Both the position numbers and the translations under genes were made by a program. This document shows, in pieces, positions 17,869 to 25,656 of a stretch of 64,000 bases of DNA (position 1 is its first letter; each line of letters begins with the position of its first letter). Source of the stretch: CBFHMJ01 sp965656875. GTDB taxonomy: Bacteria; Pseudomonadota; Gammaproteobacteria; Enterobacterales; Alteromonadaceae. The stretch lies in the NCBI GenBank assembly GCA_965656875.1, contig CBFHMJ010000011.1, positions 1 through 64,000 on the forward strand, given 5' to 3'. Below the pieces are notes generated by a model. It saw nothing but the letters and a program-made list of their open reading frames with translations. It was not told the DNA's origin and did no database searches.

Positions 17869-19086
17869 CTAATGCTCGTCAGACACAAACAGACTGGCTG
17901 TCGATAATAGATGCTGGTCGAAACCAGGCCCGGTAAGCAAAGACAATCCCCAGGGCGCTTCGGTTCCGTCACTACAATCCATGAGCAATGGCATAGACAC
18001 TTGCGGAGCGCCCATCAATCCGGCGGGCGCAGTTAAGCCCATCAACAGGTGGCGATAAGCAGTTAAATCTTTATGGTTCAAATTAGGAGCAGCGCCTGGC
18101 GTCGTTGGTAATACCACGATATCTGCGGCCGTTTGTTGAACCTCGGTATACCAGTAGTAGATAAAACGACGAGCGCGGCATTCGGCAATTCGCTCATCTT
18201 TATCAGTCAACTCACTACACCATACCAGCCGTTGCTGGATGTCCTTCGCAAATGTCGGATTATGTTGGCGAATCCAGGTTTTATGTGTCCGCCAGATTTG
18301 ACGCCCTTGTAACACTCTGAATGCCAGACTGGCTTCACTCAGCCATTCGCGACTCAGTTCAATGTTAACTAATTGTTTGCATTTAGTGGACAGTTTTTCG
18401 GTCAGATGCGGCAGTTGCTTTGTCCAGTCAGATAAACCTTCTACCTGACATAACACGATATTAATATCAGACGATACGATCTCCTGACGGGCAGACTCGG
18501 GGAGCAATACATTAGCCACTTTTTGTAATGTCTGTAAATCACGGGTTAGCCAGCCAATGGTGTCAAAACGTGGTGCCAGTGGAACCACACCCGATGTTTT
18601 TATCGCGTCATGCGTTGGCCGTAAACCCCATAATCCGTTATAGCTCGCAGGTACTCGAATAGAGCCGCCCGTATCAGTCCCGAGACCAATATCAACGGAG
18701 CCTTTCGCGACAGCAACAGCAGAACCACTACTTGATCCTCCGGGGAGCCGCCCTGGAGCCGCCGGGTTTTCAGGCGTGCCGTAATGGACATTGATACCGT
18801 TTAAACTGTATGCCAGCTCATCGGTCAACGTTTTACCGATAAAGGATGCACCATGTTGGAGCAATGCACTAACAGAGGGCGCAGTTACATCAGGCACGGG
18901 ATGCGTTGCTAACCAGTCTGGGCTACCGGCAGCGGTAGGAATATCCTGGATATCAAACAGGTCTTTCACACCAAGTGATAGCCCCGCTAATACATTGGAT
19001 TTTAATGAGTTTTCAGAGGTGTCGGGCTGATTACTCTGGGGATGAATATAAACAAATTCAGGATGTTCGGGTAACTGACTAATCAT
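17869..19086 (-). CDS. Amidase (amidase signature family; AtzE/HpxY-like by context)
   Basis: A 405-aa amidase-signature enzyme with a Ser-cisSer-Lys triad: GVKDLFD holds the Lys, PGGSSSGSAVAVAKGSVDIGL the cis-Ser, and GTDTGGSIRVPA the nucleophile Ser. It hydrolyses an amide, probably a small carboxamide, in the cytoplasm. Klebsiella HpxY, in the hpxWXYZ cluster, is of this family, so position next to an HpxW-like gene suggests a step in ureide or oxalurate/oxamate breakdown. No small AtzG/HpxX-type partner ORF is seen beside it. GTG 19092 overlaps the ribosome site AGAGG; ATG 19086 fits better. First gene of the leftward unit, downstream of oxyR. Confidence 0.85.
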   Translation of the reverse strand: MISQLPEHPEFVYIHPQSNQPDTSENSLKSNVLAGLSLGVKDLFDIQDIPTAAGSPDWLATHPVPDVTAPSVSALLQHGASFIGKTLTDELAYSLNGINVHYGTPENPAAPGRLPGGSSSGSAVAVAKGSVDIGLGTDTGGSIRVPASYNGLWGLRPTHDAIKTSGVVPLAPRFDTIGWLTRDLQTLQKVANVLLPESARQEIVSSDINIVLCQVEGLSDWTKQLPHLTEKLSTKCKQLVNIELSREWLSEASLAFRVLQGRQIWRTHKTWIRQHNPTFAKDIQQRLVWCSELTDKDERIAECRARRFIYYWYTEVQQTAADIVVLPTTPGAAPNLNHKDLTAYRHLLMGLTAPAGLMGAPQVSMPLLMDCSDGTEAPWGLSLLTGPGFDQHLLSTASLFVSDEH

Positions 19087-19199
19087 AACCACCTCTTACT
19101 GTTTTACACTGTTAAGAGGGTTTACAGCAAAAGCGGGGCCAGCTTTCGGGAAGGGGAAGCCTGAACCCTGTTCAGGCGTATTCAATCATCAGGCAGATA

Positions 19200-20093
19200 T
19201 TAGATAATCGCTTCAACAGCACCTCTGACAATTCGTACAATCGCTCTGGCGCATTCCATTCTGGAATAATTTGGTCGTATCACGAGAGAAATCGTTCTGG
19301 CAGGTTGTGGGTCACTGAAGTTACTGTAGTGGAGCGGTGTTTGCTCATGATGCGTCGCAGCTAACTTAGGTAGCAATGTAATCCCGAGGTCACTACTGAC
19401 CATATAACGGAGTGTTTCCAGACTGGTCGCTCTGAAACGCTGATCCTCATTCGCACCAGCGGTAAAGCAATATCCCATCGCCTGGTCACGTAAACAGTGT
19501 CCATCTTCCAACGTCAGAATATGCTCTCCTTTTAAATCAGCCAGAGATAAATCGGCTTGATTCGATAAAGGATGATCTTTATGAGTCGCCAGAACTAAGG
19601 GTTCATCAAACAAATCATACCGTTCAAACCGATTCATTTCGTCCAGCCAGGGCAAAATTAACAGATCCAGTTTGCCTTCGTTTAATTGTTCCAGTAACAC
19701 CTGGGTTTTATTTTCATGTAAATAGAAATTAATACGGGGTAACTCTTCGTTCAGGCTTTCCATTATATGCGGCAACAAGTAAGGGGCCAGGGTTGGTATT
19801 AAACCGATATGGAGATCACCTGCGAGAGGATCTAATAATGTACGTGCGGTGTCTTCAAACGTACTGGCAGCCATTAATACATTTCGTGCTTCCGCAATGA
19901 GTTGTTCACCCGCCGGGGTTAGCATAATTTTGCGAGTATGGCGTTCAATCAGTTGTAAGCCGAGAGACTCTTCCAGTTTCATGATTTGCCCACTTAATGT
20001 AGGCTGACTCACATGACAAGCTTTGGCAGCCTGACCGAAATGTTTATAGCGCTCCAGGGCATCAAGGTATTCGAGATCGCGAAGTTTTATCAT
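19200..20093 (-). CDS. oxyR: Hydrogen-peroxide-inducible regulator OxyR
   Basis: A 297-aa LysR-family protein with the OxyR hallmark. The redox cysteines lie in LEDGHCLRDQAMGYCF (Cys200 and Cys209, matching Cys199/208 of E. coli), with FRATSLETLRYMV and the ITLLP motif downstream. The N-terminal HTH (QAAKACHVSQPTLSGQIMKL) is canonical. H2O2 forms the Cys-Cys disulfide and turns it into an activator of ahpCF and catalase-type genes. It lies 8 kb from ahpC, whose promoter carries an OxyR-like site. The amidase gene follows 113 bp downstream on the same strand, so some read-through into the ureide operon is possible. Confidence 0.95.
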   Translation of the reverse strand: MIKLRDLEYLDALERYKHFGQAAKACHVSQPTLSGQIMKLEESLGLQLIERHTRKIMLTPAGEQLIAEARNVLMAASTFEDTARTLLDPLAGDLHIGLIPTLAPYLLPHIMESLNEELPRINFYLHENKTQVLLEQLNEGKLDLLILPWLDEMNRFERYDLFDEPLVLATHKDHPLSNQADLSLADLKGEHILTLEDGHCLRDQAMGYCFTAGANEDQRFRATSLETLRYMVSSDLGITLLPKLAATHHEQTPLHYSNFSDPQPARTISLVIRPNYSRMECARAIVRIVRGAVEAII

Positions 20094-20382
20094 ATTGATT
20101 ACTTTCTATTTTTACCTTTTCAGATCTTTGATAAACACAAATAATGCCTACTTTTGAATCTCATCTGACATTACAACAAACAGGTATATAACTATTAACC
20201 TAAAATGATACTAAACTAATTAATAGTTTCAACCTATTAAAATTAAATATTTAAATTCAATTTTATAATCAAGTAGAACTGACATCCGCAATGTTTATAA
20301 CTTTGCTGACTCACTCCGCAAACCGTGTTAACTTCCTTCCCTGCATTTCAAATCAACATAATTACAATGGAATTTGCGCTTT

Positions 20383-20976
20383 ATGATCAAAGCAACATCT
20401 CGACTTATTGCGTTACTCGCTATATTTAGTTCCGCCAGTATGGCTGCCCCGATTAAGCTGGGTAAAGAAACAGGCGATCACACATTAATGCATCCCAGTA
20501 TTGCTAAGAGTGTCTGGCAACTGGTAGCCAACAGAAAGCAAGAGCGAAAAGCAATCGAATGGTTATCTTCTCAGTTTGGTAAAACATCGATGTTTCAACC
20601 GTATGCTTCAAAAGCTGCCGCAGAACAAGCATTAAATGCAGAAGCTGTAGAAGTAAAATTTTACTCCGGTAGTACCGCAGAACTTCGTCCATCCAGTGTG
20701 AGTAAGGCGGGTGATAGCTGGAAATTGAATCTGCGCTTTGATTACAGTAAAGCTCATGATGGTTTAAAAAATAGTGTCAACGATATTCTGCAAAACAAAT
20801 TCAGAGGCCGTATCTCGCTTGGTCGGGGTAACACAGGCTGGTTTGAAGAAGCAGCAGAGCGTTCAGGTTATCAATCAGTTACCATCGACTGGGAAGGCAT
20901 TCCAAATGTACCTATCTCTGATTTCAATTGTCGAACAAAGAAGCGTGCATTAATTTGCGAACCGGTTAATAACTAG
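20383..20976 (+). CDS. Secreted hypothetical protein
   Basis: A 197-aa protein with a Sec signal (MIKATSRLIALLAIFSSASMA, cut near ASMA-AP). The mature part, mixed alpha/beta with a Ser/Lys-rich centre, has a C-terminal Cys pair (DFNCRTKKRALICEP) suggesting a disulfide. I recognise no family. ATG 20383 is preferred over TTG 20374 because GGAA lies about ten bases upstream. It is followed by a good terminator and stands alone next to the replicon core. Confidence 0.75.
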   Translation: MIKATSRLIALLAIFSSASMAAPIKLGKETGDHTLMHPSIAKSVWQLVANRKQERKAIEWLSSQFGKTSMFQPYASKAAAEQALNAEAVEVKFYSGSTAELRPSSVSKAGDSWKLNLRFDYSKAHDGLKNSVNDILQNKFRGRISLGRGNTGWFEEAAERSGYQSVTIDWEGIPNVPISDFNCRTKKRALICEPVNN

Positions 20977-20997
20977 CTTCACCGTAACTATCCTGAG

Positions 20998-21027
20998 AAA
21001 GCCGCACTTCGTCAGAAATGCGGCTTT
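20998..21027 (+). terminator. Rho-independent terminator
   Basis: AAAGCCGCA (20998-21006) pairs with TGCGGCTTT (21019-21027), followed by a T-run. It ends the secreted-protein gene and insulates parAB. Confidence 0.88.
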
Positions 21028-21070
21028 TTTGTTTGCACTTCCTACTCATACGCTTTCCTGGTCTCTCGTA

Positions 21071-21244
21071 TATTTCCCTGATTAATTCCTTGTTTTTCAT
21101 ACAAGATCAGTATTTCCCTGGTGTAACACTGATCTTTTTTGCGATTTGTCCGGTTAATTACGTAATGTCGTTTGATTAGACCAATGTCACCTGATATATT
21201 GCGTGTCATCTAAATTACTATATTTTTTGAATTTAACCTGACAC
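21071..21244 (+). promoter_or_regulatory. parA upstream regulatory region: direct repeat, hairpin and inverted repeat
   Basis: TATTTCCCTG occurs at 21071-21080 and again 40 bp on at 21111-21120. AAGATCAGT (21103-21111) and ACTGATCTT (21128-21136) form a hairpin followed by T's. GTGTCA (21203-21208) and TGACAC (21239-21244) flank an AT-rich stretch just before parA. Type Ia ParA proteins autorepress via their N-terminal HTH, so operator sites are expected here; which repeat serves is not decided. Confidence 0.5.
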
Positions 21245-21256
21245 AAGGACATGACA

Positions 21257-22504
21257 ATGAGCAATAATCCGGACACATTGTCGAGCCTTTCAAAAATGGC
21301 TCACGTCGCTCGCCAAATGCAGGCAGAACGGTTGAAACATGCGCAATCATTTTTTATAAATGCAAACAAAGAGTTGCGCACGTTTACTCAGAAGGAAGCT
21401 GCCAGCCTGCTGGGTGTTAACTCTCGGACACTTTCTCGTCGATTCAACGGCGATGACTTCAAAAACCTTCAATTCGAACGCGCCGCAAACGGCCACTATA
21501 AGTTCACGCTGCAAAATATCTTCGACATGGCGAACATCATGAATATCGATCATGGTCAACGTCACGAATCCGACAAGCTTCAGGTTGTTGCAATGGCCGC
21601 GTTAAAAGGTGGCTGTGGTAAAACAACCAATACCGTCAACATTGCGACTTCACTGGCACTGACAAACATCAAACGTCTTAGAATTGGCATTATTGATTTA
21701 GACCCTCAGGGAAGTTGTACGCCGTTTTTTGTTGGTAACAGCAGCGAAGAAATTTCGGTCGGTGACTTACTACTGGAACGGGTAGAAATGGAAGAAGGCG
21801 AAAGCTGGAAAGATGTTGTTTCTCAGTCATTTGTGAAAACACATATCCCTAATATTCGTGTATTACCAAGCCGGATTGATGACTTCTATTTTGAACATTA
21901 CACCGCCCAGGAAATTCAAAACAGTCCGGGAAATGATTACGACAGTACCCGTCATTATCATAAGCTGAAAGAAAAGGTTATCGATCATATTCAGGACGAA
22001 TTTGATGTGATCTTCATTGATACCGCGCCAACCCTTAACTATATGTATTATAACGGTTTACTGGCTGCCACTTCGGTATTAATTCCAGTACATCCGGAAC
22101 CTATTGATATGTCGTCGAATAATACTTTCCTGGAACGGCTGGTGGAAATCTATGAAACGATTGCTGCGGTTGGGCACCCGGGTTATGACTTCCTCAACCT
22201 GATCATTTCGAATTATTCTCGTCAAAATGCCACACAGCGAGCAGAAGTTTCACGTCTTAAGCAGTTTTTTGGACCTCGTATTTTCGACACCAATGTCTAC
22301 CATTCTCTGGCTTTTTCCGCCTGTGCTGAGACGTTCGAAACAATTTTCGATATGAAGTCCAGTGAATATGTCGGCAGCCCGAAAGTTGTCAATGATGCGA
22401 GAAATAACCTGATTGATGTCGCAGAAGAACTGCGCTTAGAACTTTGCAAACACTGGCCAACCTACGCCAGCGAATTAGAACAAGGAGTAATGTCACATGG
22501 CTAA
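21257..22504 (+). CDS. parA: ParA partition ATPase (type Ia, with N-terminal HTH)
   Basis: A 415-aa P1-type ParA. The N-terminal ~100 residues carry a helix-turn-helix (KEAASLLGVNSRTLSRRF) for autorepression. The deviant Walker A KGGCGKTT, IGIIDLDPQGSC (switch I) and FIDTAPTLNYM (Walker B/switch II) follow. It moves replicon copies apart on the nucleoid together with ParB-parS. ATG 21257 has AAGGA at 7 bases; ATG 21251 is too close to it. parB overlaps by 8 bp. Its size and HTH are typical of plasmids and chromids rather than main-chromosome ParA. Confidence 0.95.
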   Translation: MSNNPDTLSSLSKMAHVARQMQAERLKHAQSFFINANKELRTFTQKEAASLLGVNSRTLSRRFNGDDFKNLQFERAANGHYKFTLQNIFDMANIMNIDHGQRHESDKLQVVAMAALKGGCGKTTNTVNIATSLALTNIKRLRIGIIDLDPQGSCTPFFVGNSSEEISVGDLLLERVEMEEGESWKDVVSQSFVKTHIPNIRVLPSRIDDFYFEHYTAQEIQNSPGNDYDSTRHYHKLKEKVIDHIQDEFDVIFIDTAPTLNYMYYNGLLAATSVLIPVHPEPIDMSSNNTFLERLVEIYETIAAVGHPGYDFLNLIISNYSRQNATQRAEVSRLKQFFGPRIFDTNVYHSLAFSACAETFETIFDMKSSEYVGSPKVVNDARNNLIDVAEELRLELCKHWPTYASELEQGVMSHG

Positions 22505-23474
22505 ACGTAGACGTGCCGGTAATGATCCATTAAAAGTAACACCTGTTTCAGTTCTTGAAGAACTGCAACAACAACAGGCAACAACCCGTGATGGCCTGAT
22601 TGCAATTCCTTCCCCGGTAGAACCCGATAAAACACTGCGTTTTGAATTGTTGGTATTGCCACATCAGTCAATTAAGACAAGAACAACTGTACATGCCGAT
22701 AACCTGCGGGTGCAAAGCTTGCTCTCAGAACGAACGGTTCGACGCATTTTGCCGGAGATAAAAGCGAATGGTAAAAATACGCATCCTGCCATCGGCTACT
22801 ATGTAGATCCAGAAAATAAACAGGGCGATATCGTTGTATTGGCGGGTTCAAGACGGCGTATGGCGTGTCAGTTTGCTGAAGCTGATTTCGTCATTCTGGT
22901 TTGTGTTGATCCGATTACTGAAGAAGAAGCAAAAGCGATCACCTTGTCATCCGATAACTACGAAGAACCGTCGTTGTACGAAAAAGGTCTTTTCTACAAA
23001 AGCATCCAGGATCAATTAAAAGCTGATGGCGCTGATTCCGGATCACGATCTATTCAGAAATATCTGAATAATGAGATTAGTCATACAGCGATCGCTTCTG
23101 CGTTGAAAGTTGCTGAACTACCAGAAAACGTGATCCAACTGTTTCCATCACCTAATTTTATCGGTGAAGCAATCGGTAAAAAGCTGCATAAAGTTTATAA
23201 AGAGAATGAAATTGCGCTTGAAGAACGGGTACGTGAATTCAAAGACAGTGAATTTTATGATGAAGCGAAAACAGATGACGAAATCAGTAAATCTGTGTTG
23301 TCTTATTTGATTAGTGATTCTGCAGCTGCAAAGAAACCTGAAGTTTCGGCATCGTTCAACGGTGTGAAGTCAGCAAAAATCAATGCTCGAGGCGAATTAG
23401 TTCTAACATTCCCTACTTCTTTTTCAGATAAGAAAGCACAAAAGCAAATCGCTGATTTATTGAAAACGTTGTAA
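22497..23474 (+). CDS. parB: ParB/RepB-family partition protein
   Basis: A 325-aa centromere-binding partner of ParA. The ParB/Srx domain contains PAIGYYVDPENKQGDIVVLAG and GSRRRMACQFAEADF; ALTLSSDNYEEPSLYEKGLF-like spacing (here ITLSSDNYEEPSLYEKGLF) leads into the HTH region QKYLNNEISHTAIASALKVA. A C-terminal dimerisation domain follows. The start overlaps parA by 8 bp, with AAGGAG upstream. Candidate binding sites downstream are the two copies of ACTTCGAGAAATTTTG, though these may instead be Rep sites. Confidence 0.93.
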   Translation: MAKRRRAGNDPLKVTPVSVLEELQQQQATTRDGLIAIPSPVEPDKTLRFELLVLPHQSIKTRTTVHADNLRVQSLLSERTVRRILPEIKANGKNTHPAIGYYVDPENKQGDIVVLAGSRRRMACQFAEADFVILVCVDPITEEEAKAITLSSDNYEEPSLYEKGLFYKSIQDQLKADGADSGSRSIQKYLNNEISHTAIASALKVAELPENVIQLFPSPNFIGEAIGKKLHKVYKENEIALEERVREFKDSEFYDEAKTDDEISKSVLSYLISDSAAAKKPEVSASFNGVKSAKINARGELVLTFPTSFSDKKAQKQIADLLKTL

Positions 23475-23483
23475 TTACTTTTC

Positions 23484-23508
23484 GAGGTGTAAACAGACTT
23501 TACACCTC
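23484..23508 (+). terminator. Terminator hairpin after parB
   Basis: GAGGTGTAAA and TTTACACCTC, loop CAGAC, nine bp past the parB stop. Near-identical to the ahpC hairpin at 11824-11848. Confidence 0.75.
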
Positions 23509-23602
23509 TTCCTTCATTAAAACAGATCCCATCTGATCTCCAGTCTTATTGTAATAGCCTTCAGGATCGTTGAATCCAGTATTTTTTGCAGTTTGTTAGC
23601 TC

Positions 23603-23680
23603 ACTTCGAGAAATTTTGCTCTGTCATTGTATGAATTCAGCACGTTGTAGCTATTAAACACGTAACTTCGAGAAATTTTG
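23603..23680 (-). repeat. Two identical 16-mers with inverted iteron core
   Basis: ACTTCGAGAAATTTTG occurs at 23603-23618 and 23665-23680. The reverse complement contains ATTTCTCG, the 3' half of the origin iterons, but lacks GATC. They could be regulatory Rep sites or the parS centromere for the adjacent ParB. Confidence 0.7.
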
Positions 23681-23922
23681 TTTTGAAAATCAGAAAAAAG
23701 GTCATTTATTGCGTTATAAATAGCCCTAAGTTTATTTTAAATAAGATTAATGATCGGATAAATATATAGGTATTAAAAGGATAGAGAAGAAATATAGATG
23801 CTAATCTATTGATTTATAATGATTTGATGAAAATTCTTGGATCAAGATTTCTCTGATAGTGGATCTGATCTTCTTTAACTCACGGATCGGGATTTCTCGT
23901 ATTACTTCTTTTAATGAACAGC

Positions 23923-23931
23923 TTATACACA
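23923..23931 (+). promoter_or_regulatory. DnaA box TTATACACA
   Basis: Matches the consensus TTATNCACA exactly. It lies between iterons 2 and 3 in the origin. Confidence 0.8.
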
Positions 23932-23999
23932 GGAAATCAACAAGTTATCAAGAAAATCAGCGGTGTTAGATCAGGATTTCTCGTAGATTTTGCCATGAT

Positions 24000-24008
24000 T
24001 TATTCACA
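24000..24008 (+). promoter_or_regulatory. DnaA box TTATTCACA
   Basis: Exact consensus match, 77 bp from the first box and in the same orientation, just after iteron 3. Confidence 0.78.
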
Positions 24009-24083
24009 TTGCAAGTCGATATTCTTAAAGAAGATCGGATCTTCTCCTGGCGTGGATCTGATCTTCTTCTACTGAAATGCCAT

Positions 24084-24092
24084 TTATCCACA
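24084..24092 (+). promoter_or_regulatory. DnaA box TTATCCACA
   Basis: The strongest class of DnaA box, in the same orientation as the other two and 84 bp from the second. Confidence 0.85.
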
Positions 24093-24377
24093 GGTGATCA
24101 GCGTTTTGTGTTGGCTAATAAGGGTTGAAAAGAGTATCGTATTTAATATAAACCATTAATAAACAATGGTTTACGTTGATTTCTTTGTTCTGGCATCACT
24201 ACGAGGTATTTCCGGTTGATCGGATATCTTAACTGGGATCATGATTAAACTAAGAGAAAGACTGATCTGTTGTGAGTTATGATCATCAGATCAGGATTTC
24301 TCGTACTAAAAGCTGATCAGATCAGAATTTCTCTAACTAAACTGTTTAACAACAAATTTAAAGTATGGTTTTATTAC

Positions 24378-24401
24378 TCCACGAAAATGTGCGGCATCAA
24401 T
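24378..24401 (+). promoter_or_regulatory. Motif shared with the tus upstream region, abutting the rep start
   Basis: TCCAC-N5-TGTGCGGCATCAAT ends four bases before the rep ATG. A copy, TCCAC-N5-TGTGTGGCATTAAT, lies upstream of tus (27691-27714). Outside the 5-base spacer 17 of 19 positions agree. Its placement over the translation start region suggests an operator. Confidence 0.6.
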
Positions 24402-24405
24402 TCTA

Positions 24406-25593
24406 ATGACATCAAAGCCAGTAATTACCAGGGAAAACCTGCCTGACTCCATTAAAGGTCAGGTGCAACAAGTTCAAAGCGCTACGGACGATCACAGTCT
24501 TGCATTGTTTATTGATAATAAAGATGAGCGATTACCGCAAGAAAAAGGCGGTTATGAGCTGCGAGCCTTTTCAAATTCTTTCAATATTTATGACCTTTGG
24601 GGACGATTTGTTCGTTCTGGCCCAAAGCGCTTGTCCATTAAAGAAGCCCCTGAGAATACGATTGTAACCCGGCGCATCAGAGAATCCGTTGATGGTTTTG
24701 AGTATGAAGGTGCATTGAGTATCACACCTGCTGTGATCAAAACAGCGGGTAGTGCCAGCAAAGAAATGCTGATTTGGCCGTCTGATCGTGAAGAGAAAGT
24801 TGAGCGGGCGTTGATCCGTCTTGCATCAAAAGGAAAGATCATTAAGGCCACCAGCAGTACAGGTATTCAGTATGCCGTGGTATTTTCCATGAATGAACTG
24901 GCTCAGGAGCTTAAATCTGTCAATCAAACGATGTCATACAGTCAGATCAAAGAGGCGCTGGAAGCCTTGCAGGGGGCGAAACTAACGTTCAAATATACCT
25001 CGGTTGATACTCAAAATGATGACATTGATCCGCTGGTATTTGAGTCAAATATGAACTTCTTATCATCACTGCATTTTAGTGGCCGAAAAGGACTGGGTGG
25101 CGAAGTAAAATGTGTTGCGGTGTTGAATCATTTTATGCATCAGATGATCGACAATCTGGAATATAAAGGTTATTACTTTAATCGCGCCCAGAATTTTTCT
25201 CGTTCATTAACTCGTTGGTTGATGCTGCGTTTATTCCATTTATTCCGTTATGCTGCACCGAATAAAACACACCATTTCCGCCTGCTGTCAATCATGGAAA
25301 AATATGGTTCGATAGGGATGGATGATGATATCAGCGAGAATCGCTTAAAAGCACTGCGCCGTGATATGACAACCACGATGAAAGATCTGATTGAAGACGG
25401 TGCAATTGATAAATATGAAGTAAGTAATATTAAAGATGATAACAATCAGGTCATTGATTACACCTATGTGATATACCCATCTGAGCGCTTCTGTCGTGAA
25501 ATGTTAAGCTTGAATAAGCACAACAAACGAATAGCTATTGAAGGTGGTAAGCGTAGTGAGGAAGAACTGATTGATCTGAATCTGGAATTCTAG
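24406..25593 (+). CDS. Replication initiator protein (Rep)
   Basis: A 395-aa plasmid-type initiator. Two winged-helix-like halves are suggested: residues ~60-190 (SLSITPAVIKTAGSASKEM-like region through MSYSQIKEALEALQGAKLTF) and ~270-370 (SRSLTRWLMLRLFHLFR ... LKALRRDMTTTMKDLIEDGAI). The second half resembles TrfA/RPA-type initiators. It would bind the upstream iterons and melt the origin with DnaA. It is far too short for Vibrio RctB (~658 aa), so this is a different initiator class. The assignment rests on sequence feel plus position next to iterons, DnaA boxes and parAB. No clear Shine-Dalgarno precedes the ATG, and the shared motif overlaps the leader, which fits tight control of Rep level. 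Confidence 0.85.
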   Translation: MTSKPVITRENLPDSIKGQVQQVQSATDDHSLALFIDNKDERLPQEKGGYELRAFSNSFNIYDLWGRFVRSGPKRLSIKEAPENTIVTRRIRESVDGFEYEGALSITPAVIKTAGSASKEMLIWPSDREEKVERALIRLASKGKIIKATSSTGIQYAVVFSMNELAQELKSVNQTMSYSQIKEALEALQGAKLTFKYTSVDTQNDDIDPLVFESNMNFLSSLHFSGRKGLGGEVKCVAVLNHFMHQMIDNLEYKGYYFNRAQNFSRSLTRWLMLRLFHLFRYAAPNKTHHFRLLSIMEKYGSIGMDDDISENRLKALRRDMTTTMKDLIEDGAIDKYEVSNIKDDNNQVIDYTYVIYPSERFCREMLSLNKHNKRIAIEGGKRSEEELIDLNLEF

Positions 25594-25629
25594 GATTCGT
25601 GCTTAGGATCAACAGATCTTGAATGTGAG

Positions 25630-25656
25630 AACGGCTACTAAACAGTAGCCGTTTTT
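25630..25656 (+). terminator. Terminator of rep, overlapping the EamA stop
   Basis: AACGGCTACT and AGTAGCCGTT, loop AAAC, then T's. The TAG stop of the convergent EamA gene lies inside the left arm, so one hairpin ends both genes. Confidence 0.9.

Larger units (their letters stand above)
23862..24068 (+). repeat. Second repeat family GATCNGATCTTCT (three copies)
   Basis: GATCTGATCTTCTT at 23862-23875, GATCGGATCTTCTC at 24033-24046 and GATCTGATCTTCTT at 24055-24068. Each has two Dam sites six bases apart. They are interspersed with the iterons and may bind the initiator in a methylation-dependent way or serve SeqA. Confidence 0.8.
23840..24335 (+). repeat. Five direct iterons, consensus GATCRGGATTTCTCGT
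   Basis: Copies begin at 23840 (GATCAAGATTTCTCTG), 23885 (GATCGGGATTTCTCGT), 23969 (GATCAGGATTTCTCGT), 24289 (identical to the third) and 24320 (GATCAGAATTTCTCTA). All point the same way and begin with a Dam site. The first three cluster near the AT-rich segment; the last two sit before the rep gene, suggesting separate replication and autoregulation groups. Confidence 0.88.
23510..24405. other. Replication origin region of a secondary replicon
   Basis: This ~0.9-kb non-coding stretch between parB and the initiator gene has all parts of an iteron origin. There are five direct GATCxxGATTTCTC iterons, three consensus DnaA boxes, three GATCxGATCTTCT repeats and an AT-rich segment (about 23700-23840) suited to unwinding. 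GATC sites are crowded: 21 by hand count from 23521 to 24330, where about 3 are expected by chance. That points to Dam-dependent control as in Vibrio chromosome II. Two copies of a 16-mer sharing the ATTTCTCG core in reverse orientation lie at the parB side. Confidence 0.9.

Noticed and set aside
23840..24335. Repeats considered as a CRISPR array
   Set aside because: Unequal spacing, short 16-bp units with GATC, DnaA boxes between them and a Rep gene next door fit origin iterons.
24406..25593. Considered RctB (Vibrio chromosome II initiator)
   Set aside because: Length 395 aa versus about 658, and sequence pattern resembles TrfA/RPA-type initiators.
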